A stretch of 64,000 nt of DNA from Terriglobales bacterium (GCA_035651655.1 DASRFG010000002.1:62001-126000), one strand, 5' to 3'. Positions 34,948-44,493 are shown, counted from the stretch's first letter. A program made the numbers and translations. Notes: generated by a model not told the origin, from the letters alone.

Positions 34948-36150
34948 TTACTTCACCGGCGTGGCGGTCTTCCGCGGTGGATTGAAGAATGGCATCTTCA
35001 CCACGGTGGCCGTGACGGTGTGGCGTACTGCCTCGACCGTGAGTTCGTACTTTAGCTTCGTCCCGGGCTGCGAAGATTCTGCCTGCACGCTGGCGAGGGC
35101 GATCATTTTTTTGAGTAGCGGCGACCAGGTGGTCGAGGTCGCTTTGCCAATCTGTCGCCTTCCGTTGTACACCGGGACCGCAACCCGCGAAGCCGTGCTG
35201 GGGGTCTGGGGCGCCATGCCGGCGTCGTCGAACAGGCGCTCGACTTCGTTCCAGTCAATTTCTAGCCCCACCAGTTGCCGCGGCGTGCCGTCTTTCTGTT
35301 CTTTTAAGAGGGCAGAGCGTCCGATGAAATTCTCTTTATCGAGGTGCACCAGCTTGCCGAGGCCGATTTCCGATGGCGAATACTTCTGCTCGGGAATCAA
35401 AGCTTTTTTGCTGCTGGTGTAATCCACTTCGATCAGGATTAGCCCGGCTTCGATGCGGGCCACGTCGAGGGCCAGCATGCCGGCGGCATGAATATCGAAG
35501 CGGCGGCCGCCTTCCATCAGCGCGTCCCAGACTTTCACCGCGTCGTTCCACGGTATCCAGATCTCGTAGCCGAGATCGCCGGTGTAGCCCGTGCGCGAAA
35601 TGTCCACCGGCACTCCGCCGATCTTTCCTTTGGTGACCCGGAAGTATTTCAAGTTCTCCAGATTGTCAGCTTCGGCGACGGCCTTCAATAGGCGGCCAGA
35701 GGTTGGGCCTTGAAGCGCAAGTGCCGCGACTTTTTCTGAAATGTCTTCGATCTGCACATCCATGCCGAGCGCATTTTGGCGAAACCAACGCAGGCTGGGA
35801 TCGGCGGCAGTCCAGCGATAAGTGTCCTCGCCCAGGCGGGTAATGGTGCCATCGTCAATGACCTTGCCTTCTTCGTCGCACCAGCAGCAATAGATCACCT
35901 GATTGACGGAAACTTTGTTGATGTCGCGAGCAATTACTCGGTTCACCAGGCGGGTGGCGTCTTTGCCGGTGACCATGTACTTGAACAGCGGAGTGATGTC
36001 GATGAGTGCGGCGGCATTGCGGATGGCGTTGTACTCGTGCTCGTGATGTGTCTCGTAAACGCTGACCGTGTAGTATCCCGACCACTCGCGATAGCTGAGG
36101 CTCTGGCAGAGGGGAAAAGTGCGCTCGTGGAATGCGGTTCCGACCGGCAA
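34948..36150 (-). CDS. gcvT: GcvT-like aminomethyltransferase
   Basis: Tetrahydrofolate-dependent enzyme of the GcvT family; 400 residues, a little longer than the usual 360-370. In the glycine cleavage system GcvT releases ammonia from the aminomethyl-lipoyl H protein and passes the carbon to folate. Seen: EHEYNAIRNAAALIDITP, VSVNQVIYCCWCDEEGKV, GPTSGRLL, RTGYTGDLGYEIW and the C-terminal barrel (GRRQIGKATSTTWSPLLKK). gcvH and gcvP are not next to it, so it could be a relative acting on another methylated amine. The CADD-like gene follows after 36 nt. The start is divergent from the flavoprotein pair. Confidence 0.87.
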   Translation of the reverse strand: MPVGTAFHERTFPLCQSLSYREWSGYYTVSVYETHHEHEYNAIRNAAALIDITPLFKYMVTGKDATRLVNRVIARDINKVSVNQVIYCCWCDEEGKVIDDGTITRLGEDTYRWTAADPSLRWFRQNALGMDVQIEDISEKVAALALQGPTSGRLLKAVAEADNLENLKYFRVTKGKIGGVPVDISRTGYTGDLGYEIWIPWNDAVKVWDALMEGGRRFDIHAAGMLALDVARIEAGLILIEVDYTSSKKALIPEQKYSPSEIGLGKLVHLDKENFIGRSALLKEQKDGTPRQLVGLEIDWNEVERLFDDAGMAPQTPSTASRVAVPVYNGRRQIGKATSTTWSPLLKKMIALASVQAESSQPGTKLKYELTVEAVRHTVTATVVKMPFFNPPRKTATPVK

Positions 36151-36326
36151 GGGAGCTCCTGGATTGTATGAGACTGCGAAGCCGGATTATAGCGCAGCGC
36201 TGTGGGAGGAATCCGTGACCGAGAGATGGATTGCGGATGCGCAGGTCGAGCGTACGTCGGCTACAGACAAAATTTCGGCCTGTCGCTTACAATGTGACTG
36301 CCTTCTTTCACGAACAACTTTTTCTA

Positions 36327-37937
36327 ATGCCTTCCGGCTCAAACTCGAACTACGACGTAATTGTGATTGGCGGCGGCCACAACGGCCTGGTGAACGCCGC
36401 CTACCTGGCGCGCGCCGGAAAGAAAGTTCTGCTGCTGGAGCGCCGCCATGTGCTCGGTGGCGCCGCTGTGACCGAAGAGATCGTGCCCGGGTTTAAGTTT
36501 TCGGTTTGCTCTTACGTGGTCTCACTGTTACGGCCGGAGATCATTCGGGACCTCGATCTGCCCCGTCATGGGCTGGAAATTCTGCCGCTGGATGGAACCT
36601 TCACCCCAATGCCCAACGGCGATCATCTCTGGCGGGTGAACGATCATGCCAAGACGCGGCGCGAAATCGCGCGCCATTCCAAGGTGGACGCGGAAGCTTA
36701 CGAAGAGTTCGGCAAGGCCATGTTGCAGATGTGCCGCTTCGTTAAGCCCATCCTGAACATGACCCCGCCCGACCCATCAACGCTGAATCCGCGCGAGCTG
36801 ATGAAGTTTGTGTTCCTTGGACGCCGCTTCCAGGGCCTCTCCAGCGAGGACAAATACAATCAGGTCCAGTTGATGACCATGAGCGCGGTCGATTTCCTCG
36901 ACCAGTGGTTCGAGACCGATGTGCTCAAAGCGACGATGTCGGCTTCCGGAATCATCGGCACGTTTCTGGGCGTGCGCTCGCCGGGGACTGCGTATGTTCT
37001 GCTGCACCATTACATGGGTGAGATTGACGGTGCGTTTCGGGCGTGGGGATTTGCCCGCGGCGGCACCGGCGCGATCTCCAATGCGATTGCCGATGCGGCG
37101 CGAGAGGCGGGCGTAGAGATCCGCACGAAATCGGCGATAGCGCAAATACTGGTGAAAGATGGCAAAGCCAGCGGGGTTGCGCTGCAGAATGGCGACGAAT
37201 TTCATGCCGACATCGTTTCTTCCAGCGTCGATCCCAATCTGACTTTCCTGAAATTCATCGAATCGCAGCACCTGCCGGGCGAATTCCTGGACGAGGTACG
37301 GCGCTACAAGTTCCGTGGGTCGTCGGGCAAAGTCAATCTCGCGTTGGACGCGCTGCCCGAGTTCAAATGCATGCCGGGAGCCGGAGCGCATCTGCGGGGC
37401 GCGATTTCGATCTCGCCGTCGGTGGACTACATGGAGCGCGCCTATGACGATGCCAAGTACGGCGACTACTCGCGCCGGCCATACATTGACATGGTGATCC
37501 CAAGCCTTACTGATCCTTCAGTGGCGCCGCCGGGCAAGCACGTAATGTCGTGTTTTGTGCAGTACGCTCCCTACAAATTGAAGCCGGGCAGCACCTGGGA
37601 TGCCGCCAAGCGTGAGGCCTTCGGCGATAACGTAATCAACACCATTGCGGAATACGCGCCGAATATTAAAAACATCATCGCGGGCCGACAGGTTTTGAGC
37701 CCGCTGGATATCGAACAAGAATTCGGATTGACCCAGGGCAACATCTTCCAGGGCGAGCTGTCACTCGAACAGTTGTTCTTTCTGCGACCGGTGCCCGGCT
37801 GGGCGCAGTACCGAACGCCGATCAAAAACCTTTATATGTGCGGCTCTGCAACTCATCCCGGAGGCGGCATCATGGGTGCGCCTGGGCGACTCGCGGCGCT
37901 TGAAATCCTCAAAGACTCCGGAAACGGGGCGCACTAG
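36327..37937 (+). CDS. Phytoene-dehydrogenase-like FAD oxidoreductase (PYROXD2 type), copy 1
   Basis: A 536-residue flavoprotein from ATG 36327 (MPSGSNSNYDVIVIGGG); the frame extends to 36231 but the Rossmann fold begins only here. FAD-binding signature VIVIGGGHNGLVNAAYLARAG is followed by ERRHVLGGAAVTEE, and the C-terminal FAD segment is NLYMCGSATHPGGGIMGAPG. It belongs to the CrtI-related group that includes human PYROXD2, whose substrate is poorly known; no carotenoid genes are nearby. A second, related gene starts 3 nt after its stop. The pair looks like an old tandem duplication and is probably co-translated. Confidence 0.88.
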   Translation: MPSGSNSNYDVIVIGGGHNGLVNAAYLARAGKKVLLLERRHVLGGAAVTEEIVPGFKFSVCSYVVSLLRPEIIRDLDLPRHGLEILPLDGTFTPMPNGDHLWRVNDHAKTRREIARHSKVDAEAYEEFGKAMLQMCRFVKPILNMTPPDPSTLNPRELMKFVFLGRRFQGLSSEDKYNQVQLMTMSAVDFLDQWFETDVLKATMSASGIIGTFLGVRSPGTAYVLLHHYMGEIDGAFRAWGFARGGTGAISNAIADAAREAGVEIRTKSAIAQILVKDGKASGVALQNGDEFHADIVSSSVDPNLTFLKFIESQHLPGEFLDEVRRYKFRGSSGKVNLALDALPEFKCMPGAGAHLRGAISISPSVDYMERAYDDAKYGDYSRRPYIDMVIPSLTDPSVAPPGKHVMSCFVQYAPYKLKPGSTWDAAKREAFGDNVINTIAEYAPNIKNIIAGRQVLSPLDIEQEFGLTQGNIFQGELSLEQLFFLRPVPGWAQYRTPIKNLYMCGSATHPGGGIMGAPGRLAALEILKDSGNGAH

Positions 37938-37940
37938 TCC

Positions 37941-39527
37941 ATGGCGCGCGACGTCGTCATTCTGGGAGCGGGTCACAACGGACTGGTCACCGCGTTTTAT
38001 CTTGCCAAAGCTGGTTTCAAGCCTCTGGTTCTAGAGCGTCGCGAGCAACCCGGTGGCGGCGCGGTAACGGAAGAATTCGCTCCCGGATTCCGCTGTTCAA
38101 CCCTGGCTCACGCGGCCGGACCGCTGCGGCCGGAGATCGTGCGCGACATGCGATTGGAGCGGCACGGTCTAAAGATGGTGGAGCCTGAGCTGCGAGTATT
38201 TGCGCCGTCGCCGGACGGCCGCGCGCTATTTCTTTATGGAAATGCTGCGAAGTCGGCGGAATCGATTTCCCGGTTCTCGGCGAAAGATTCGGAACAATAT
38301 CCAGAGTTTCAAAAATCCCTGAGCCGCATTGCGCAAGTATTTCAAAAAGTATTGGCGATGGCGCCGCCCTCCATCGATCACCCGAGCGCGGGCGATCTCT
38401 GGGAAATGCTTAAGGCCGGGAAGGGCATTCGTAATCTCGGCAAGAAAGATATGTACCGGCTGCTGCGTTGGGGGCCGATGGCGGTCGCCGATCTGGCAGC
38501 AGAATTTTTTGAGACCGAGCTGTTGCGCGCTACGGTTGCTGCGCGCGGAATCTTCGGCACGTTCCTCGGACCCTGGTCGGCGGGCAGCAGTACGGTGCTC
38601 CTGATGCGGGCAGCGTCCGATCCCTCGCCCGCTGGTTCAGCTTCCTTTGCGATGGGTGGAATGGGAGCGGTCACTCAGGCCATGGCAGTCGCCGCGCGCA
38701 AGGCCGGAGCCGAGATTCGCACCGGCGCCGAGGTAGCGCAGATCAAGGTGAAAGACGGCGCGGCTACGGGCGTGGTCTTGAAAGGCGGAGAAGAGATCGC
38801 TGCCAGCGCGGTGATCTCGAATGCCGACCCGAAGCGTACGTTACTCAACTTGGTGGATACTGCGCACCTCAGCCCCGATTTTGTCGTGAAGCTGCAGCAC
38901 TATCGCTCCAATGGCACTGTGGCCAAGGTCAACCTGGCGCTTTCGGAGCTGCCGAGATTTACCGCGCTAGAAAAAGCGGGCACGAATGGCGCTGCGCTCT
39001 CTGGCCGCATCCATATTGGACCTGAGATTGATTATCTGGAGCGGGCGTTCGACGACTGCAAGTATGGTGCGTTCTCGCGCGAACCTTACCTGGAAGCGAC
39101 GATTCCTTCTCTGACCGATCCGTCGCTCGCGCCGCGGGGCAAGCACGTGATGTCGGTCTACATGCAGTTTGCGCCGCGGCAGCTTCGGGACAAGGATTGG
39201 AATGGGCAGCGGGATGCGTTGGGGAATGCGGTGGTGAACACGCTGGGGCGCTACGCACCCAACATGAGCTCGATCGTTGAGGGTGGGCAGATCATCACGC
39301 CACAGGACTTGGAAGAAATTTATGGCATGACCGGCGGGCACATCTTTCACGGCGAATTGGCGCTCGACCAGATTTTTACCATGCGGCCGCTGCTGGACTG
39401 GGCGCGATATCGGACACCGATTCGAAATCTCTATCTGTGCGGCTCGGGCACGCATCCAGGAGATGGGCTGACAGGGGCGTCCGGTGCGATCGCGGCGCGA
39501 GAGATTTTGAAAGAGCTGAAGAAATAG
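37941..39527 (+). CDS. Phytoene-dehydrogenase-like FAD oxidoreductase (PYROXD2 type), copy 2
   Basis: A 528-residue paralogue of the preceding gene. The FAD site is VVILGAGHNGLVTAFYLAKAG, with ERREQPGGGAVTEEF and the C-terminal NLYLCGSGTHPGDGLTGASG. Many blocks align with copy 1 (YLERAFDDCKYG against YMERAYDDAKYG; SLTDPSLAPRGKHVMS against SLTDPSVAPPGKHVMS), yet the two differ strongly in the middle, so they diverged long ago. Two subunits of one complex or two steps on one substrate are both possible. Confidence 0.88.
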   Translation: MARDVVILGAGHNGLVTAFYLAKAGFKPLVLERREQPGGGAVTEEFAPGFRCSTLAHAAGPLRPEIVRDMRLERHGLKMVEPELRVFAPSPDGRALFLYGNAAKSAESISRFSAKDSEQYPEFQKSLSRIAQVFQKVLAMAPPSIDHPSAGDLWEMLKAGKGIRNLGKKDMYRLLRWGPMAVADLAAEFFETELLRATVAARGIFGTFLGPWSAGSSTVLLMRAASDPSPAGSASFAMGGMGAVTQAMAVAARKAGAEIRTGAEVAQIKVKDGAATGVVLKGGEEIAASAVISNADPKRTLLNLVDTAHLSPDFVVKLQHYRSNGTVAKVNLALSELPRFTALEKAGTNGAALSGRIHIGPEIDYLERAFDDCKYGAFSREPYLEATIPSLTDPSLAPRGKHVMSVYMQFAPRQLRDKDWNGQRDALGNAVVNTLGRYAPNMSSIVEGGQIITPQDLEEIYGMTGGHIFHGELALDQIFTMRPLLDWARYRTPIRNLYLCGSGTHPGDGLTGASGAIAAREILKELKK

Positions 39528-39642
39528 ACCTTTTCGACGCCGAGGACGCGGAGAATTGAATCTTCCATAAGTTCCCCTTATCTGAGTTATGCTTACGTTT
39601 CTTTTCCGGGCCATGATCGTGTGGTGGGTTTGAGGAGGAATT

Positions 39643-40068
39643 TTGAGAATTCTCGATCGTTTTCAATTCCTGGGGTTGCTCGCCATGCGCATCGTCCTTG
39701 GAACGATCATGATTGCACATGGTTTCCCCAAGGTTTTTGGCGGTGGGATGCACGGCACGATTCAGTTCATCAGCAGCCTGGGGCTGCCGTGGTGGTCGGC
39801 ATACCTGTCTGCCTACGCTGAGTTCTTTGGTGGAGTGTTGGTCTTAGTGGGATTGTTTACGCGGGTAGCGGCATTGGCGCTGTTGATAGACATGATTGTC
39901 GCCATTCTCCTGGTGCATTTGCCGCACGGTCTCACCGGCGAAGGGGGATACCAATTTCCGTTGAGCCTGGCGGCCCTGAGTTTTGCGCTGCTTTTTCTGG
40001 GACCGGGGCCGATTGCGCTGGATCGGTTCGTGAGATTTGGTGGTGGTAGAGCGAAGAGCGCCAAGTAG
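39643..40068 (+). CDS. DoxX-family membrane protein
   Basis: A 141-residue protein with four membrane segments and the DoxX pattern (LGLLAMRIVLGTIMIAHGFPKVFGG, AEFFGGVLVLVGLFTRVAAL). The start is TTG at 39643, chosen because a strong ribosome site, GAGGAGGAA, ends 2-3 nt before it; ATG 39685 lies too deep in the first helix. DoxX relatives take part in thiosulfate or quinone-linked redox steps, but most are uncharacterised. The gene follows the flavoprotein pair by 115 nt. Confidence 0.85.
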   Translation: MRILDRFQFLGLLAMRIVLGTIMIAHGFPKVFGGGMHGTIQFISSLGLPWWSAYLSAYAEFFGGVLVLVGLFTRVAALALLIDMIVAILLVHLPHGLTGEGGYQFPLSLAALSFALLFLGPGPIALDRFVRFGGGRAKSAK

Positions 40069-40166
40069 CGCAGAGTTTGGTTGGGCAAGCGTCACAAGAT
40101 TACCGATGCAACAGTCTCGGCCACAATACCTGCGGTTACTCAGGGGCTAAAGCCCACATTATTTTT

Positions 40167-40506
40167 GAAACCTATTCGCGGGCCTGAAGGCCCGCGCTTC
40201 CACGGTGGAACGCGATTTTGAAACCTATTCGCGGGCCTGAAGGCTTGCGCTTCCACGCTGAACGCGATTTTTGAAACTTATTCGCCGGCCTGAAGGCCCG
40301 CGCTTCCACGCTGGAACGCGATTTTGAAACTTATTCGCGGGCCTGAAGGGCCGCGCTTCCACGCTGGAACGCGATTTTGAAACTTATTCGCGGGCCTGAA
40401 GGCCCGCGCTTCCACGGTAGAACGCGATTCTTGAAACTTATTCGCGGGCCTGAAGGCCCACGCCTCCACGCTGGAACGCGATTTTGAAACTTATTCGCGG
40501 GCCTGG
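40167..40506. repeat. 53-bp tandem repeat array, six full units and one partial
   Basis: Unit starts (GAAAC) fall at 40167, 40220, 40273, 40326, 40379, 40433 and 40486, giving spacings of 53, 53, 53, 53, 54 and 53. Each unit carries the palindrome GCGGGCCTGAAGGCCCGC followed by GCTTCCACGCTGGAACGCG, which is itself partly symmetric (TTCCACGCTGGAA). Stem changes in single units are not compensated (GCCGGCC in unit 3, GGCTTGC in unit 2). A lone CAGGGGCTAAAGCCC at 40141-40155 precedes the array; the same sequence forms the ends of the elements at 16463. Because 53 is not a multiple of three, the array cannot encode a repeat protein. The gap 40069-40556 holds nothing else but the hairpin at 40511. 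Confidence 0.92.
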
Positions 40507-40510
40507 GTGG

Positions 40511-40528
40511 AGACGTAGCTTGCTACGT
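40511..40528. terminator. Perfect hairpin after the fused E1 gene
   Basis: GACGTAGCTTGCTACGTC: an 8-bp perfect stem with a 2-nt loop, 29 nt past the stop of the minus-strand E1 gene. It may stop transcription coming from that gene, or be another short dispersed palindrome, since it directly joins the 53-bp array. Confidence 0.4.
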
Positions 40529-40556
40529 CGGCGGGCGCGGGCAAAAGAAAATGCGT

Positions 40557-42791
40557 TTAGAACGCGGCCAGATCGGCCATGGCTTTGTAGAGGTCTTCTA
40601 CCTGCGGCAGGATCACGTCTTCCATCAAAGGCTGATAGGCGACGAAAGAATCCATGGCAGCTACGCGCCGCACTGGAGCATCAAGATTTTCGAACAGTTC
40701 GTCGGCAATGCGGGCCGCGATCTCGGCCCCGTATCCCCAGCTCAAAGTGTCCTCATAGGCCACCACAACCCGATTGGTCTTGCGAACTGAGTTGGCGATC
40801 GCTTCCCAGTCGTAGGGATTGAGGGTGCGCAGGTCAATCAATTCAACGCTGACGCCTTTTTCGCGCTGCAACTTTTGGGCAGCCTGTAGCGCTCGCGGTA
40901 CCACCGCGCCATAGGTAATGACGGTGACATCGGTCCCGGCCTGCACCACTTTCGCCTTTCCGAATGGAACCATGTAATCCGGGCCGGGATACGGCGCGCG
41001 GCCAAAGGTCTCACGATACAGGCGTTTGTGTTCCAGAAACAAAACTGGATCGTCGCTGCGAATTGCGGTGCGCAGCAGCCCGTTGGCGTCAAGCGCATTC
41101 GAGGGAAACACTACCCGCAACCCGGGAATATGGGTGAAGACGCTCTCGCCGCACTGCGAGTGATAAATCGCGCCGCCGGTCAGATAGCCGCCGATCGCCA
41201 CGCGCAAAACCAAGGGGCAGGAGAAGCCGTTATTGGAGCGCCAGCGGATCAGTGGCATCTCGTTGCGCAACTGCATCATCGCCGGCCAGATGTAATCGAA
41301 GAACTGGATTTCGGCCACCGGCTTCAGCCCGCGTATGGCCATTCCAATCGCCCGGCCGACAATGTTCGCCTCCGCCAGCGGTGAATTGAAGACGCGATCA
41401 GAGCCGTACTGTCCCTGCAATCCGGCGGTCAGCTTGAAAACGCCGCCTTTGCCCTTGATGAGCTTCTGTTGCAAGTACTGCTCGCGGCTGCAATCAGCCA
41501 CATCTTCGCCAAAAATCACAATGCGCTCGTCGCGCTTCATCTCATCGCGCAAGGCGGCATTGATCAAGTCCGCCATCGTCTTCTGCGCCGAGGCCGCAGC
41601 GATAGTTGGCTGTGCGGCCGCTTTTAGATTGGCAAAGGCGGGCTGGGTTTCAAAAGCCTGTGATTTTGGATCGAGGTCAGGCGAATAGATAAACCGCGTC
41701 ACCGAATCCGGCGAGGCCGGCGCCGCGGCGAGGGCGCGATCAGTGGCCTCCTGCAACTCTTCATTGACGCTTTTCTCGATACGATTGATACCTTCTTCGT
41801 CCAGTATTCCTTCGCGCAGCAGGAACAACTGGAACCGCGAGATCGGATCGAGTCGTGTCTCTTGCTGGCGCTCAGCCTCTGGCCGGTAAAGACGTTCGTC
41901 ATCCGAGAGCGAATGCGAATACGGCCGCACCACGTGGGCGTGCACAAAAGCGGGGCCCTTGCCGGAGCGGATGTACTCCACAGCCTCGCGCATGGCGGCA
42001 TAGGCGACGATCGGGTCGGTTCCGTCTACTTCGGCGAAGTGAAAGTTGGGAAAGTTGGCTACCAGGCGGGAAATATTGCCGCCCGGAGTCTGGGCTTCCA
42101 CGGGGACGGAGATGGCATACTCGTTATCTTCCACCACCATCAACACCGGAAGCTTGCGGTTGGAAATCGTGTTGATGGATTCCCAGAACTCGCCTTCGCT
42201 GGTGGCGCCTTCGCCTAAGGAAACATAGACCAATTCGTCGTTATGGAATACAACATCTTTGAACTGCCGATAGTCGCCGGCACCCTTCTTTGCCGCTTCG
42301 GGGTGACAGTTGAAGTACTTTCCCGCCTCCGCAGCGCCCACCGCGTGCAGCACCTGCATTCCCGTGGGCGAGGACTGGGTAACAATGTGCAGTTCCTTAT
42401 TGCTCCAGTGCGAAGGCATCTGACGGCCGCCCGATTGCGGATCGTCTGCGGCGCCCACCGCCTGCAGCAGCATGTCGAGCGGAGCCATCCCCAAAGCGAG
42501 GCAAAGCGCCCGATCACGGTAATAGGGAAAGAACCAATCGTAGGCAGGCTTCAGGGCCAGGCCGGCCGCAACACCCACGGCCTCGTGTCCGGCGCCTGAA
42601 ATTTGGAAATAGATCTTCTGCTGGCGCTTAAGCAGGATTTCCCGGTCGTCGAGTCGGCGGGAGAGAAACATCAGCCGATAGATCTCGATCAGTTGCTTGC
42701 GGGTGAGTCCCTGGTAGGTCTTGTCCGCCTTCTTGCCCTGGTCCTCGAGGGCGGCCTTGGTCGGTTTAGGCTCTGCCTTAATGGTGGCCAT
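40557..42791 (-). CDS. Fused E1 alpha/beta subunit of a 2-oxoacid dehydrogenase (branched-chain type)
   Basis: Thiamine-diphosphate enzyme that decarboxylates a 2-oxoacid and passes the acyl group to an E2 lipoyl protein; 744 residues. The alpha domain (about 20-345) has [15 protein letters not shown] and the TPP motif [15 protein letters not shown] ending in EDNEYAIS. The beta domain (about 400-740) has [36 protein letters not shown] and [15 protein letters not shown]. In most bacteria these are two genes; a single chain is known in some groups. The sequence is nearest to the branched-chain (2-oxoisovalerate) branch, but the substrate is not certain. No E2 or E3 gene is in the window. Confidence 0.92.
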   Translation of the reverse strand: MATIKAEPKPTKAALEDQGKKADKTYQGLTRKQLIEIYRLMFLSRRLDDREILLKRQQKIYFQISGAGHEAVGVAAGLALKPAYDWFFPYYRDRALCLALGMAPLDMLLQAVGAADDPQSGGRQMPSHWSNKELHIVTQSSPTGMQVLHAVGAAEAGKYFNCHPEAAKKGAGDYRQFKDVVFHNDELVYVSLGEGATSEGEFWESINTISNRKLPVLMVVEDNEYAISVPVEAQTPGGNISRLVANFPNFHFAEVDGTDPIVAYAAMREAVEYIRSGKGPAFVHAHVVRPYSHSLSDDERLYRPEAERQQETRLDPISRFQLFLLREGILDEEGINRIEKSVNEELQEATDRALAAAPASPDSVTRFIYSPDLDPKSQAFETQPAFANLKAAAQPTIAAASAQKTMADLINAALRDEMKRDERIVIFGEDVADCSREQYLQQKLIKGKGGVFKLTAGLQGQYGSDRVFNSPLAEANIVGRAIGMAIRGLKPVAEIQFFDYIWPAMMQLRNEMPLIRWRSNNGFSCPLVLRVAIGGYLTGGAIYHSQCGESVFTHIPGLRVVFPSNALDANGLLRTAIRSDDPVLFLEHKRLYRETFGRAPYPGPDYMVPFGKAKVVQAGTDVTVITYGAVVPRALQAAQKLQREKGVSVELIDLRTLNPYDWEAIANSVRKTNRVVVAYEDTLSWGYGAEIAARIADELFENLDAPVRRVAAMDSFVAYQPLMEDVILPQVEDLYKAMADLAAF

Positions 42792-42893
42792 CAGACTCCT
42801 TGGATGTTTCTGGCCGCTCTACAAGATGGCATTCTAAAACAGTCCCCTCAATCACGAATATACTGGATTTGACTCGCACAAACCTAGCCACAC

Positions 42894-43601
42894 ATGGACC
42901 ACAAGAGCCGCAAAATCGACCCGGGAAGGATTCGACTGCTCATTTTTGACCTGGATGGCACCCTGATCGACTCACGCCTGGACCTGGTCCATTCGGTAAA
43001 CGCGATGTTGAGGCATTTCCGGCGGCCCGAGCTACCTGCCGATGTAATTGCGACGTACGTGGGGGATGGGGCGCCGGTGCTGGTGCGGCGCGCGCTCGGC
43101 GACCCCGGCGATGAAAGCTTTGTCGCCCAGGCGCTGGAGTATTTCCTGGGCTACTATCGAGTGCACAAGCTCGACCACACCCATGTTTATCCCGGTATTC
43201 CGGAGGCGCTGAAGGGGCTGCGCAACGGGGGGAGCCGGGGCCAGGAACGGCGCATGGCTGTGCTCTCCAATAAGCCGGTTAATCCGTCGCGACAGATTGT
43301 GGAGGCGCTGGGATTGGCGCCGTTCTTCACCCACGTATATGGCGGAAACAGCTTTTCGACCAAGAAGCCTGACCCGCTAGGCGCAAAAACTTTAATGGAT
43401 GAAGCTGGGGTACGCCCTGAAGAGACGATGGTCATTGGGGATTCGTCCGTTGACGTGCTTACTGGGCGGAATGCGGGAGCGTGGACTTGTGGGGTCACGT
43501 ATGGCTTTGCGCCGCATACGCTTGAGGACGCTCCGCCGGATGTGCTCGTGCACTCGCCAGGGGAGTTGGGAAAAGTGCTTTCGATAGGCGAAAACCTTTA
43601 A
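42894..43601 (+). CDS. gph: Phosphoglycolate phosphatase-like HAD hydrolase
   Basis: A 235-residue HAD phosphatase of the Gph type, which removes phosphate from 2-phosphoglycolate arising from DNA repair or oxygenation. Motif I LLIFDLDGTLIDSRLDLVHS, motif II AVLSNKPVNPSRQ, motif III KKPDPLGAKTLM and motif IV VIGDSSVDVLTGRNAGA are complete. The related pyrophosphatase PpaX and other Gph-like enzymes cannot be excluded. Divergent from the E1 gene with a 102-nt gap; followed by a degenerate run of CACAGAG-like direct repeats (43602-43634). Confidence 0.85.
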   Translation: MDHKSRKIDPGRIRLLIFDLDGTLIDSRLDLVHSVNAMLRHFRRPELPADVIATYVGDGAPVLVRRALGDPGDESFVAQALEYFLGYYRVHKLDHTHVYPGIPEALKGLRNGGSRGQERRMAVLSNKPVNPSRQIVEALGLAPFFTHVYGGNSFSTKKPDPLGAKTLMDEAGVRPEETMVIGDSSVDVLTGRNAGAWTCGVTYGFAPHTLEDAPPDVLVHSPGELGKVLSIGENL

Positions 43602-43743
43602 CCACAGAGGGCGCAGAGAGCACAGAGAAACGAGGTAATCACGACTATCCTCCGCGATCTGAGCGTTCGCTGCGGTTTAAAAGCTCTTGATTCTGTCGCA
43701 GCATTGACATCTCTTCCCTCGCACCGCACACTGCACCCAATCT

Positions 43744-44349
43744 ATGGACAAGAGCTTCGGATTTACTCCCGCGGAATTGCGCAAGCTGCGCGCCCTCTCC
43801 ACGCCAGCAAAAATCCAGCGATTCCTCGACGACATACCGTATCACCTGGCGGGAACGGCGTGGTCTCCCCGGCGGGTGCTGCGCGAGCGTACGGCGCATT
43901 GCCTGGAAGGATCGATCTTCGCCGCTGCTGCGTTGCGGGTGAATGGCTATCCGCCGCTGCTCATGGACATGGAAGCCGACAAAGACACCGACCACGTGAT
44001 AGCTATTTACCGGCAGGGTGGAGCCTGGGGAGCGATCGCGAAATCTAATTACTCAGGCTGCCGAGGGCGCCAGCCGGTGTATCGGACGCTGCGCGAACTG
44101 GCCATTAGCTACTTTGAGGATTATTTCAACCTGCGGCGTGAGATGTCCTTGCGGACGTACTCTCGGCCGGTGGACCTGCGGCGCTTCGACCACCTGGACT
44201 GGATGACCAGCGAGAAGGCGGTGTGGTTCATCCCAGAGTATCTGTGCGAAATTCCTCACTACCGCCTGCTGAAGCCGGGAATGAAAGCTCGTCTGGCTCG
44301 CCTGGACCAGCGATCTTTTGATGCTGGACTGGTGGGGCACAAGCATTGA
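43744..44349 (+). CDS. Transglutaminase-like protein
   Basis: A 201-residue cytosolic protein. The stretch RERTAHCLEGSIFAAAALRVNG with its cysteine, then TDHVIAIYRQGGAWGAIAKSNY with a histidine and an Asn/Asp candidate, is the Cys-His-Asp layout of transglutaminase-like thiol enzymes, which in bacteria are often proteases or amidases. The C-terminal half (YFNLRREMSLRTYSRPVDLRRFD) has no family I know. It lies just before uvrB but is 144 nt away from it, so a link is unlikely. Confidence 0.72.
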   Translation: MDKSFGFTPAELRKLRALSTPAKIQRFLDDIPYHLAGTAWSPRRVLRERTAHCLEGSIFAAAALRVNGYPPLLMDMEADKDTDHVIAIYRQGGAWGAIAKSNYSGCRGRQPVYRTLRELAISYFEDYFNLRREMSLRTYSRPVDLRRFDHLDWMTSEKAVWFIPEYLCEIPHYRLLKPGMKARLARLDQRSFDAGLVGHKH

Positions 44350-44410
44350 AACTTCTAGAAGCCTTCAATGCACAGGGCCCAGAGGGCCAAAATGGCCGCG
44401 CCCGGCCGGT

Positions 44411-44416
44411 TATAAT
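44411..44416 (+). promoter_or_regulatory. Possible -10 box upstream of uvrB
   Basis: TATAAT occurs 78 nt before the uvrB ATG. No TTGACA-like hexamer lies at 16-18 nt upstream, and I see no SOS (LexA) box in the gap 44350-44493. Confidence 0.35.
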
Positions 44417-44493
44417 AAAGGATTGCTCACCCGCTGATATTGGATTCTGTGCGGCCGGAGCGATTCCTGTCCGCACGCGGATAACAAGAAGCC

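Noticed and set aside
40278-40469. Open frame on the minus strand inside the tandem array, with apparent repeats in its protein
   Set aside because: The unit length is 53 bp, so each repeat shifts the frame; the frame is open only by chance and has no ribosome site.
43602-43634. Degenerate CACAGAG direct repeats after the phosphoglycolate phosphatase gene
   Set aside because: A short, imperfect run of a kind often seen between genes; no spacing or symmetry points to a function or CRISPR.
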